Of a stretch of 64,000 bases of DNA, positions 51,536-59,432 are shown piece after piece. Source of the stretch: Streptomyces rubiginosohelvolus. Lineage in GTDB: Bacteria > Actinomycetota > Actinomycetes > Streptomycetales > Streptomycetaceae. The stretch is taken from the NCBI RefSeq assembly GCF_014649875.1, contig NZ_BMTW01000016.1, positions 62,001 through 126,000 of the forward strand, written 5' to 3'. The notes beneath the pieces were generated by a model that saw nothing but the letters and a program-made list of their open reading frames with translations, was not told the origin of the DNA and ran no database searches. The first letter of the stretch is position 1; every line of letters starts with the position of its first letter. The position numbers were made by a program, and so were the translations under genes.

Positions 51536-52903
51536 CCTGCTGCTCGACCCGACCACCCTCGGCGACCTGCTGAGGGTGGCTTCGGCGTCCGACTACGACC
51601 GCTGGCACGAGCAGATCCGCCGCACCGGCGGCTGCTCCGACCCCATCCACCTCACCGGCTGGACGATCGGCAAAGACAAGGTCACCGGCGAGACGCTGCA
51701 TCACTACTCCACCGAGAACGAGCCGGGCGGACGCCTCCGCCTCGCCTGCGGCAACCGCCGTGCCTCCCGCTGTCCCTCCTGCGCCTGGACATACGCGGGC
51801 GACACCTATCACCTCATCCGGGCGGGCCTGGCTGGAGACGACCGCCGCGCCATCCCTGCCACCGTCCGCGACCACCCCCGCGTCTTCGCCACCCTCACCG
51901 CCCCGTCCTTCGGCCGCGTCCACAACCGCCCAACCATGGCGCTTGCGGCTGCGGCACCCGCCACCTGTCCGACGATCCCGCCCTCGGCACCGCCCTCGAT
52001 CCGGCCAGCTACGACTACGCTGGCGCCGTCCTGTTCAACAACCACGCAGGCCAGCTGTGGCAGCGCTTCACCAATCGGCTCCGCCGCGAGGTCGCCGCCC
52101 GCGCGGGTTTGACACAGCGAGAGCTGAAGGAAGCGGCTCGCCTGTCGTACGGAAAGGTCGCCGAGTTCCAGAAGCGCGGCGCTCTGCACTTCCACGCCGT
52201 GATCCGCATCGACGGCCCCGATGGCCCCGACACCCCGCCACCGTCCTGGGCCACGGTCGACCTCCTGACTGACGCGATCCGCGCCACCGCCGCACACTCC
52301 TACACCTCGGTCTCCGTCCCGGCCGCCGACGAGCAGCCCGCCCGTACCTTCCGCTGGGGCACCCAGCTCGATGTACGCCCGGTCAAGGCCTTTGGCGACG
52401 GCTCCGACATCACCGAACAAGCCGTTGCCTCGTACGTCGCCAAGTACGCCACCAAAGCAGCCGAGAACACCGGAACCCTGGACCGCCGCATCGGCGAACT
52501 CTCCGAGCTCGACCGCCACCAGGTCCCCGAGCACACCCGCCGCTTGATTGAAGCGTGCAAGCGGCTCGACCCGCTGTATCCCGACCGCCGCCTGTGGGCC
52601 TGGGCTCACATGCTCGGCTTCCGCGGCCACTTCTCATCCAAGTCCCGCCGCTACTCGACCACCCTCGGCGCCCTCCGCCAGACACGCGCCGACTACCGCG
52701 CCGCCCAGGAACGCCAAAACCTCGACCTGGACGAGCGCGAGCCGGACACAGTCCTCGTCCTCGCCGACTGGCAATACGCCGGCCACGGCCACACTCCCGG
52801 CGAATCTGCCCTCGCCGCCACCATCGCGCGAGACCTCCGGCTCAACCGCGAAACCGCCCGCGAGGCCCTGCTCGAAGTGCTCGCCGACGAAAGGGGGTGC
52901 TGA
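51528..52903 (+). pseudogene. repSA: RepSA-type rolling-circle replication initiator, frameshifted
   Basis: Replication initiator of the element. The 5' part (GTG 51528) reads MPDLLLDPTTLGDLL, LACGNRRASRCPSCAWTYAGD and ATLTAPSFGRVHNRPT. Homology then continues in a different frame: ACGCGTRHLSDD and YDYAGAVLFNNHAGQLWQRF, then GALHFHAVIRIDGPDG and SYVAKYATKAAE to the TGA at 52903. The break lies in 51930-51941 and equals a one-base loss; restoring one base gives a single ~458-aa RepSA. The zinc-binding Cys block and the HFHAV metal motif end up on separate products. Either the replication gene is inactive or there is a sequencing error. An ATG-type restart at 52109 would lack the N-terminal half. 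Confidence 0.85.
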
Positions 52904-52905
52904 CC

Positions 52906-53103
52906 TTGGCCTCAGAGCTGCCGAGCCGGTTCTTAACTCCTGAGGACCTGGTCGAGATGTTCGAGCTTCCCAGCGTCGAGACGGTCTACCAGTGGCGACG
53001 CAAGCGCACCGGTCCGCGCGGCTTCCGCGTCGGCCGGCACCTTCGCTTCGACCCGAGCGACATACGGGCCTGGGTGGATTCACAGCTTGGGGAGGCTGCC
53101 TGA
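52906..53103 (+). CDS. xis: Excisionase (MerR/HTH_17-like)
   Basis: 65-aa DNA-binding protein, LTPEDLVEMFELPSVETVYQ then RRKRTGPRGFRVGRHLRF, the helix-turn-helix pattern of actinophage and AICE excisionases. TTG 52906 with AAGGGG nine bases upstream is preferred; GTG 52897 overlaps repSA. The stop overlaps the integrase start (TGATG). Codon 10 is TTA (52933-52935), the rare leucine codon read only by the bldA tRNA, so excision may be tied to late growth. Confidence 0.85.
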   Translation: MASELPSRFLTPEDLVEMFELPSVETVYQWRRKRTGPRGFRVGRHLRFDPSDIRAWVDSQLGEAA

Positions 53104-54338
53104 TGGCTGGCCACATCCAAGATCGCTGGTACAGGACCGAGCCCGGCTCGGACGGCAAGCCGGTAAAGGCCAAGACCGACCGCTACGGCAACGGGCTCCG
53201 CTACCGGGCCCGGTACGTCGGACCTGACGGCACCGAGAAGAGCAAGTCCTTCCCGGACCGTCAAAAGCGCCGGGCGGAAGAGTGGTTGGCCGAGACCGCT
53301 GCCGACATGTCCCGTGGCCAGTACGTCGATCCCAAGGCTGCCCGGACGACCTTCCAGCAGTACGCGGAACGCTGGATTGCCGGGCAGACGACCGACCTGA
53401 ACACCCGCATCGGAGCGGAAACGCGCCTTCGGCTGCACGCCTTCCCTCGTATCGGGGCGCGTCCGCTCGGGTCTTTCCGCCCGGTCCACATCCGCGAGTT
53501 CGTTCGCGACCTGGAAAACGACTCGATAGGCGGCACCTACGCCCGCAATATCTACGCCAACGTCCGTGCGGTGCTGTCGGCCGCCGTGGATGACGGCCAC
53601 CTCGCGCGGAACCCGTGCTCGGCTGCGTCCGTCCGCCCGCCCGCTGTCTCCTCTTCCCGGGTCGTGCCCTGGCTCCCGTCCCAGGTGCGGGCGGTCCGAG
53701 ACGGCCTGCCCGAGCGGTACCGAGCCATGGTCGACGTCGGCAGCGGCTGCGGCCTCCGTCAGGGCGAGATCATCGGTCTGGCCGAAGACACTTTGCAGCT
53801 CGACAGCGACACCCTTCGGGTCACCGCTCAGGTGAAGCTGATCCGGGGCGTCGCGGTCTTCGCTCCGCCCAAGGGCAACAAAGAGCGGGACGTACCGCTG
53901 CCATCCTCAGTCGCCTACGCCCTGCGGCAGCACATGAAGAGTCACGCGCCCGTGAGCATCAAGCTGCCGTGGGCCAGGCCGGACGGTCCGCTCAGCGAAC
54001 GGCGCCTGATCTTCACCAACACGGCCGCCGGGATCGTCTGGCGAAGCAACTTCAACATCCAGGAGTGGAAGCCTGCCCTGGCCGCGGCCGGCCTCATCCC
54101 GACGCCCGAGCCCGGCAGGCCCTACGCCTCCGCCCGGCAGCACGGAATGCACGCCCTCCGCCACTTCTACGCCTCGGTCCTCCTGGACGCAGGCGAGAGC
54201 ATCAAGGCCGTGAGCGAATACCTCGGGCACTCCGATCCGGCGATGACGCTGCGGGTCTACGCCCACCTGATGCCTAGCAGCAGCGAGCGTGCCCGCCGGG
54301 CCCTGGACAGCATCTTCAGCACGGCCCAAGAGCCCTGA
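53103..54338 (+). CDS. int: Tyrosine site-specific recombinase (integrase)
   Basis: 411-aa integrase. The N-terminal arm-binding and core-binding SAM-like domain (residues ~65-175) precedes the catalytic domain. That domain carries Arg in GCGLRQGEI, a conserved Lys region (PPKGNKERDVPL), the HxxR box in HALRHFYAS, LGHSDPAMT and the nucleophile Tyr in RVYAHLM. It is translationally coupled to xis and placed next to the right attachment core, the standard AICE order. Confidence 0.95.
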   Translation: MAGHIQDRWYRTEPGSDGKPVKAKTDRYGNGLRYRARYVGPDGTEKSKSFPDRQKRRAEEWLAETAADMSRGQYVDPKAARTTFQQYAERWIAGQTTDLNTRIGAETRLRLHAFPRIGARPLGSFRPVHIREFVRDLENDSIGGTYARNIYANVRAVLSAAVDDGHLARNPCSAASVRPPAVSSSRVVPWLPSQVRAVRDGLPERYRAMVDVGSGCGLRQGEIIGLAEDTLQLDSDTLRVTAQVKLIRGVAVFAPPKGNKERDVPLPSSVAYALRQHMKSHAPVSIKLPWARPDGPLSERRLIFTNTAAGIVWRSNFNIQEWKPALAAAGLIPTPEPGRPYASARQHGMHALRHFYASVLLDAGESIKAVSEYLGHSDPAMTLRVYAHLMPSSSERARRALDSIFSTAQEP

Positions 54339-54370
54339 CGGCCCAGCGACGGCCCACCGGCCACAAGGCG

Positions 54371-54405
54371 GCCCCCTACTGGCGACAAAACCGCTGGTAG
54401 GGGGC
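54371..54405 (+). terminator. Intrinsic terminator after int
   Basis: GCCCCCTAC (54371-54379) pairs with GTAGGGGGC (54397-54405); the stem extends inward with wobble pairs to an ACAAAA-containing loop and is followed by TTCTTC. Confidence 0.8.
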
Positions 54406-54427
54406 TTCTTCGTGCCCGGAGCACATC

Positions 54428-54438
54428 AGTTCTCCGGG
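54428..54438 (+). repeat. Right attachment core with remnant of the native rlmN start
   Basis: AGTTCTCCGGG, identical to 43709-43719. Read on the minus strand, the adjoining chromosome gives ATG CCT AAG CCC GGA GAA CT, i.e. the displaced native rlmN start codon (ATG 54448-54446) encoding MPKPGEL. Its original upstream region extends to ~54500. Confidence 0.85.
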
Positions 54439-54556
54439 CTTAGGCATGGTTCATCCAGTGTGGCAGACATACGGGTGAGGGCCCGACGCCCTGTGGACGA
54501 CGGACCCTCACTCGTGGAACGTGCAGGTGGGACGGGGTCCCGGGGTGCCGTGGCGG

Positions 54557-55654
54557 TCAGCCGGAGCCCACGAACAGCACCAGCAGCAGCCACACCACCG
54601 GGGCGGTCGGCAGGAGCGAGTCCAGCCGGTCCATGATGCCGCCGTGGCCGGGGAGCAGGGTGCCCATGTCCTTGATCCCGAGGTCTCGCTTGATCATGGA
54701 CTCGCCCAGGTCGCCCAGGGTGGCGCTGGCCGCGACCGCGAGGCCGAGCAGCAGGCCCTGCCACCAGGCGCCGTCGTCGATCAGGAACTCCATGCAGAGC
54801 GCGCCGGCGACCATGGCGAAGGCGACCGCGCCGAGCAGGCCCTCGCGGGTCTTGCCGGGGCTGATGCGCGGGGCGAGCTTGTGCTTGCCGAAGCGCCAGC
54901 CGACCGCATACGCCCCGGTGTCGCTGACCACCGTGAGGACGAGGAAGGTCAGCACCCGCCACGACCCGTCGTCCGCCGTCAGCAGCAGGGCGACGAAGGT
55001 GGCCAGGAAGGGGACGTAGAACGCCGCGAAGACCCCGGCGGTGACGTCCTTGAGATACCCCTCCGGTGGCTCGGTCATCCGCCAGACCAGCACCGCGAGG
55101 GCGGTCAGGGCCATGGCGACCCAGGCGCCCTCGGGGCCCCGGGCGTAACCGGCGACGACCATCGCGGCTCCGCCGACGGCCAGCGGGATCAGGGGCGCCT
55201 TGATGCCCTTGCGTTCCTGGAGGCGGGAGGTGAGCTCCCACAGGCCGACGACGACGGCGATCACTATGACGCCGATGAAGACGGCCTTCACGATGAACAG
55301 CGAGACGCCGATGACGGCGCCGAGACCCACGCCGACCCCTATGGCGGCGCGCAGATCACGCCCCGCGCGCTTCTTCTGCGGCGGGGACGGCAGCGGGGTG
55401 GACATGGGCTCCTGCGGCATCTCGTCACGGAACAGGGGGCCGCTGATGTGTGCGGCGTCCCCGTCCCGGTCCTCGCGGCTCTCCGGCTCGCTGTCTGCGT
55501 CTCTACCTGCGTCGGGAACGTCCGGCACGATGGGCATGGGCCGAGTCTGCTGGGCGCCGTGCACATCGTGGGCAGGACCCGCCGGGGCAGCCCTCATCTC
55601 GGGCGTGCCCCAGTAACCGGCTCCTTGCGGGGCGCCCCAGGAAGAGTCGTTCAT
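54557..55654 (-). CDS. cdsA: Phosphatidate cytidylyltransferase
   Basis: Makes CDP-diacylglycerol from phosphatidic acid and CTP in the membrane. The 365-aa protein has a ~110-residue Pro/acidic N-terminal cytoplasmic arm, then about eight transmembrane helices and the C-terminal CDS signature (SDTGAYAVGWRFGKHKLAP, then ISPGKTREG). The C-terminus has HGGIMDRLDSLL. ATG 55654 overlaps the frr stop (TGATG). It is the last gene of the tsf-side cluster before the integrated element. Confidence 0.93.
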   Translation of the reverse strand: MNDSSWGAPQGAGYWGTPEMRAAPAGPAHDVHGAQQTRPMPIVPDVPDAGRDADSEPESREDRDGDAAHISGPLFRDEMPQEPMSTPLPSPPQKKRAGRDLRAAIGVGVGLGAVIGVSLFIVKAVFIGVIVIAVVVGLWELTSRLQERKGIKAPLIPLAVGGAAMVVAGYARGPEGAWVAMALTALAVLVWRMTEPPEGYLKDVTAGVFAAFYVPFLATFVALLLTADDGSWRVLTFLVLTVVSDTGAYAVGWRFGKHKLAPRISPGKTREGLLGAVAFAMVAGALCMEFLIDDGAWWQGLLLGLAVAASATLGDLGESMIKRDLGIKDMGTLLPGHGGIMDRLDSLLPTAPVVWLLLVLFVGSG

Positions 55655-56211
55655 CAGACTTCGAGCAGCTCGGCTTCCTTGTGCTTGAGCAGCTCGTCCA
55701 CCTGCGTGACGTACTTCGCGGTGGTGTCGTCGAGCTCCTTCTCGGCGCGGCGCACCTCGTCCTCGCCGGACTCCTTGTCCTTGACGAGCTTGTCGAGGTT
55801 CTCCTTGGCCTTGCGGCGGATGGAGCGGATCGAGATCTTGGAGTCCTCGGCCTTGGTCTTGGCGACCTTGATGTACTCCTTGCGGCGGTCCTGGGTGAGC
55901 TCGGGGAAGGTCACCCGGATGATGTTGCCGTCGTTGCTCGGGTTGACGCCGAGGTCGGAGTCGCGGATCGCCTGCTCGATGTTGCGCAGCGCGGTCTTGT
56001 CGAACGGCGTCACGACGGCCATCCGCGGCTCGGGAACCGAGAACGAGGCCAGCTGGTTGATCGGGGTCAGCGCGCCGTAGTAGTCGGCGACGATCTTGTT
56101 GAACATCGCCGGGTGCGCGCGGCCGGTACGGATCGCGGCGAAGTCCTCTTTCGCGACGACAACGGCCTTCTCCATCTTCTCCTCGGCCTCGAGGAGGATT
56201 TCTTCGATCAC
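55654..56211 (-). CDS. frr: Ribosome recycling factor
   Basis: Splits post-termination ribosomes with EF-G. It is 185 aa, the standard length. It has LLEAEEKMEKAV, IRTGRAHPAMF, PFDKTALRNIEQAI and LTQDRRKEYIKVAK. GTG 56211 (second of two tandem GTGs, AGGAG six to seven bases upstream) gives the normal N-terminus. Coupled to cdsA. Confidence 0.97.
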   Translation of the reverse strand: MIEEILLEAEEKMEKAVVVAKEDFAAIRTGRAHPAMFNKIVADYYGALTPINQLASFSVPEPRMAVVTPFDKTALRNIEQAIRDSDLGVNPSNDGNIIRVTFPELTQDRRKEYIKVAKTKAEDSKISIRSIRRKAKENLDKLVKDKESGEDEVRRAEKELDDTTAKYVTQVDELLKHKEAELLEV

Positions 56212-56333
56212 CACGTGCTCCTGCGTGTCTTGGGTGGGCCCGGCGTCGTCATCGCCGCGCCCTGCGGGTCCTGCGTCGCGTCCTCACCTGCACGGTGTCC
56301 GACCGGCAGGCCGTTGTCCATCCTGGGGGGCCG

Positions 56334-57110
56334 TCAGGCCCGGGTGCTCTCGTCGCTCACGAGCGTGCCGATCTTCTCACCCTTGACCGCGCGAGCGATA
56401 TTGCCCAGGGCGGTCAGCTCAAAGACGAGGATCGGCAGCTTGTTGTCACGGCAGAGCGTGATGGCGGTGGCGTCGGCGACCTTCAGATCGCGGGCGATCA
56501 CCTCGCCGTACTCCAGTGCGTCGAACTTCACCGCGCCGGGGTTGTTCTTCGGGTCGGAGTCGTAGACCCCGTCCACCCCGTTCTTCCCCATGAGGAGCGC
56601 CTCGGCGTCGATCTCCAGGGCGCGCTGCGCGGCGGTGGTGTCGGTGGAGAAGTAGGGCATGCCCATACCGGCGCCGAAGATCACCACGCGCCCCTTCTCC
56701 AGGTGCCGTACGGCACGGAGCGGGATGTACGGCTCGGCGACCTGGCCCATGGTGATGGCGGTCTGGACGCGCGAGTCGATGCCTTCCTTCTCCAGGAAGT
56801 CCTGGAGCGCCAGGCAGTTCATGACGGTGCCGAGCATGCCCATGTAGTCGGACCGGGCCCGGTCCATGCCGCGCTGCTGGAGCTCGGCACCACGGAAGAA
56901 GTTGCCTCCTCCGATGACCACCGCGATCTGGGCGCCGTCGCGGACGACGGCGGCGATCTCGCGGGCGATGGTGTGCACGACGTCGGGGTCGACGCCGAGA
57001 CCGCCGCCGCCGGCGAATGCCTCACCGGAGAGCTTCAGCATGAAGCGCCCGGAACCCTTGTCGTCGTCGCGCTTGTCGTCGGCCTGAATGGCGTCCGCGC
57101 CCTTGTCCAT
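56334..57110 (-). CDS. pyrH: UMP kinase
   Basis: Phosphorylates UMP to UDP. It is 258 aa; after a ~20-residue charged actinobacterial extension the core starts FMLKLSGEAFAG, with IGGGNFFRG, MGMLGTVMNCLALQ, FGAGMGMPYFSTDT and LLMGKNGVDGVYDSDP. GAGGAG is well spaced before ATG 57110. Usual neighbour of frr. Confidence 0.97.
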   Translation of the reverse strand: MDKGADAIQADDKRDDDKGSGRFMLKLSGEAFAGGGGLGVDPDVVHTIAREIAAVVRDGAQIAVVIGGGNFFRGAELQQRGMDRARSDYMGMLGTVMNCLALQDFLEKEGIDSRVQTAITMGQVAEPYIPLRAVRHLEKGRVVIFGAGMGMPYFSTDTTAAQRALEIDAEALLMGKNGVDGVYDSDPKNNPGAVKFDALEYGEVIARDLKVADATAITLCRDNKLPILVFELTALGNIARAVKGEKIGTLVSDESTRA

Positions 57111-57139
57111 GGAAATTCTCCTCGTGCACATACGAAGAA

Positions 57140-57182
57140 GGCCATTGCCGGTGGGTCTGGTGTCCCTACAGCGGCAATGGCC
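57140..57182 (-). terminator. Terminator between tsf and pyrH
   Basis: Perfect 11-bp inverted repeat GGCCATTGCCG / CGGCAATGGCC, 21-nt loop, followed on the minus strand by TTCTTC. It lies 90 bp after tsf and just before the pyrH ribosome-binding site, so it may attenuate read-through into pyrH. Confidence 0.75.
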
Positions 57183-57271
57183 TCCTCGTCAGATCTGCGG
57201 TCGTCCGGCGTGAGTGCGGCCGTCGACTGCGTCAGACCCTATCGGGTCCGACGCTGTTCGCCCGGACGGAC

Positions 57272-58108
57272 TCAGATGCCGACCTTGATGCGCGAGAAGC
57301 GCTTCAGGGTGACACCGGCCTCGTCCAGGACCTTCTGGACGGACTTCTTGGCGTCCAGCGCGTACGGCTGGCCCAGGAGGGTGGCCTCCTTGAAGAAGCC
57401 GTTGACCCGACCCTCGACGATCTTCGGGAGGGCGGCCTCGGGCTTGCCCTCGGCGCGGGTGGTCTCCTCGGCGACGCGGCGCTCGGCCTCGACGACCTCG
57501 GCCGGGACGTCCTCGCGGGACAGGTACTTCGGGGCGAAGGCGGCGATGTGCTGCGCGATGCCCTTGGCCAGTTCGGCGTCGGCCTTGTCCAGCTCGACCA
57601 GAACACCGATCTGCGGGGGCAGGTCGGGCATGGTGCGGTGCATGTACACGGAGACGTACTCGCCGGTGAACTGCGCGAAGCGGTCCAGGACGATCTTCTC
57701 GCCGAGGTTGGCGTTGGCCTCGTCGACGTACGCCTGGACGGTCTTGCCGGGCTCGATCTCGGAGGCGAGGAGCGCGGCGATGTCGGCCGGGGAGGTCGCG
57801 GCGACGTGCGCGGCGAGCGTGTTGGCGACGGTCTGGAACTTGTCACCCTTGGCGACGAAGTCCGTCTCGCACTTCAGCTCGAGCAGAACGCCGGACGTCT
57901 TGTCCTCGGAGATGAGGGAGACGACGGCACCGTTCTCGGCGGAACGGCCCTCGCGCTTGGCGACGCCCTTCTGGCCCTTGATACGGAGCGCCTCGACGGC
58001 CTTGTCGACGTTGCCGTCGGCCTCGTCGAGCGCCTTCTTGCAGTCCATCATGCCGGCGCCGGTGAGCTCGCGGAGCTTCTTGACGTCAGCGGCGGTGTAG
58101 TTCGCCAT
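57272..58108 (-). CDS. tsf: Elongation factor Ts
   Basis: Nucleotide exchange factor for EF-Tu. 278 aa, with N-terminal VKKLRELTGAGMMDCKKALDE (in part), ENGAVVSL, LKCETDFVAK and core domains to SRIKVGI. Follows rpsB, the universal order. Confidence 0.98.
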   Translation of the reverse strand: MANYTAADVKKLRELTGAGMMDCKKALDEADGNVDKAVEALRIKGQKGVAKREGRSAENGAVVSLISEDKTSGVLLELKCETDFVAKGDKFQTVANTLAAHVAATSPADIAALLASEIEPGKTVQAYVDEANANLGEKIVLDRFAQFTGEYVSVYMHRTMPDLPPQIGVLVELDKADAELAKGIAQHIAAFAPKYLSREDVPAEVVEAERRVAEETTRAEGKPEAALPKIVEGRVNGFFKEATLLGQPYALDAKKSVQKVLDEAGVTLKRFSRIKVGI

Positions 58109-58151
58109 GAGTCTGTATGTCTCTCTCGAAGTCTGAAAGATCTACGGGTGA

Positions 58152-58189
58152 ACGGCGGGGGCGACGCTTGTGGCGTCGGCCCCCGCCGT
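58152..58189 (-). terminator. Hairpin between rpsB and tsf
   Basis: GC-rich inverted repeat: 16 bp with one bulged base (58152-58167 with 58173-58189), loop of five bases. Placed 19 bp after the rpsB stop, so it probably terminates or attenuates, setting the rpsB:tsf ratio. Confidence 0.7.
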
Positions 58190-58207
58190 CAGCAGCCGTG
58201 ACGGGTG

Positions 58208-59122
58208 TCAGGCCTGCTCGGCGTCCGCGTCCGCGGCCGGAGCCTCGGCCTCGGCGACGGCCTCGGCCGGCTTCTCGGCGTCGGCGACCTTCTCGGTCTC
58301 GGCGGAGGACTGGACCTCGGCGGCAGCCGCGGTCTCGTCCTTCTTGTCGCCCTCGAGCAGGTCGCGCTCCCACTCGGCGAGGGGCTCGCCGGCGGCCTTC
58401 TCGCCCGGCTTCGAGTCACCGGTGGCGGCACCGGAGCGGGCGATGAGGCCCTCGGCGACGGCGTCGGCGATCACGCGGGTGAGCAGGGTGACGGAGCGGA
58501 TCGCGTCGTCGTTGCCCGGAATCTTGTAGTCGACCTCGTCGGGGTCGCAGTTGGTGTCGAGGATCGCGACGACCGGGATGTGGAGCTTGCGCGCCTCACC
58601 GACGGCGATGTGCTCCTTCTTGGTGTCGACGATCCAGACGGCGCTGGGCACCTTCTGCATCTCGCGGATACCACCGAGGGTCTTCTCCAGCTTGGCCTTC
58701 TCGCGCGAGAGGACCAGGAGCTCCTTCTTGGTGAGGCCGGAGGCGGCCACGTCCTCGAAGTCGATGAGCTCGAGCTCCTTCAGACGCTGAAGGCGCTTGT
58801 AGACGGTGGAGAAGTTGGTGAGCATGCCACCGAGCCAACGCTGGTTGACGTACGGCATGCCGACGCGCGTCGCCTGCTCGGCGATGGCCTCCTGGGCCTG
58901 CTTCTTCGTACCCACGAACATGATGGAGCCGCCGTGGGCGACGGTCTCCTTGACGAACTCGTAGGCGCGGTCGATGTACGACAGCGACTGGAGCAGGTCG
59001 ATGATGTAGATGCCGTTGCGCTCGGTGAAGATGAAGCGCTTCATCTTCGGGTTCCAGCGACGGGTCTGGTGACCGAAGTGGACGCCGCTTTCCAGCAGCT
59101 CCCGCATCGTGACGACGGCCAT
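58208..59122 (-). CDS. rpsB: Ribosomal protein S2
   Basis: Small-subunit protein, 304 aa. It has MRELLESGVHFGHQTRRWNP, IIDLLQSL, VGTKKQAQEAI, NQRWLGGMLTNF and DTNCDPDEVDYKIPGNDDA. The last ~55 residues are an Ala/Glu-rich tail (VADAEKPAEAVAEAEAPAAD) typical of actinobacterial S2. Confidence 0.98.
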   Translation of the reverse strand: MAVVTMRELLESGVHFGHQTRRWNPKMKRFIFTERNGIYIIDLLQSLSYIDRAYEFVKETVAHGGSIMFVGTKKQAQEAIAEQATRVGMPYVNQRWLGGMLTNFSTVYKRLQRLKELELIDFEDVAASGLTKKELLVLSREKAKLEKTLGGIREMQKVPSAVWIVDTKKEHIAVGEARKLHIPVVAILDTNCDPDEVDYKIPGNDDAIRSVTLLTRVIADAVAEGLIARSGAATGDSKPGEKAAGEPLAEWERDLLEGDKKDETAAAAEVQSSAETEKVADAEKPAEAVAEAEAPAADADAEQA

Positions 59123-59432
59123 GGCCGTACTCCTTGAGGTACTCGGTTATCGCGACCGCAGGTTTGCGTTCGCGCCTGACGCCCCGACGCGCCGTGCCAC
59201 GAGGGACCGAGGAGCGCGGCCACCTCCGAGAAGAGGGAGGTGGCGGGGCGTGCGAAGTCGACCCGGTGACCCGGATCGCCGTAAGAAGTGTACGGGACCG
59301 GCTGAGTGCCGGGTGACGGCGATGTCCATGGCCAGGTGACGGCGGCACCACCATCGGGTGACGGGGATGTCCACAACCGGTGAGTAGTCCACAGGAACGG
59401 CCCATGATCCCCGGAATCCCGGCCTCCGGGAC
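59123..59432. other. rpsB promoter/leader region and divergent intergenic DNA
   Basis: 310 bp without a gene. It contains a 9-bp hairpin GCCACCTCC / GGAGGTGGC (59219-59227 with 59236-59244), about 100 nt ahead of rpsB, which may be a leader structure. It also contains an 18-bp direct repeat at 59311-59328 and 59356-59373. Confidence 0.5.
59311..59373. repeat. 18-bp direct repeat upstream of rpsB and the M23 peptidase
   Basis: GGGTGACGGCGATGTCCA (59311-59328) and GGGTGACGGGGATGTCCA (59356-59373), 17 of 18 identical, 45 bp apart. Shorter GGTGACGG pieces occur between and after them. Confidence 0.5.

Larger units (their letters stand above)
43709..54438. mobile_element. Integrated AICE (pSAM2-type conjugative element), about 10.7 kb, in the 5' end of rlmN
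   Basis: The element is bounded by the direct repeat AGTTCTCCGGG at 43709-43719 and 54428-54438. Gene content and order are those of actinomycete integrative conjugative elements: cargo, HD and Nudix genes, XRE-type regulator, small regulatory protein, TraSA-like translocase, Spd-like proteins, RepSA-type replication gene, xis and int at the right end next to the attachment site. The flanks (rlmN and cdsA) are chromosomal neighbours in related genomes as I recall. repSA has a frameshift, so autonomous replication may be lost, while xis and int appear intact. Confidence 0.88.

Noticed and set aside
52109..52903. Separate 264-aa replication gene
   Set aside because: Homology extends upstream in the same frame without a start (CGCGTRHLSDD, YDYAGAVLFNN), so it is the 3' part of one frameshifted repSA.
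54339..54556. tRNA gene as integration target
   Set aside because: No cloverleaf, TTCGA loop or CCA-end pattern was found at either end; the repeated core instead matches the rlmN 5' coding sequence.
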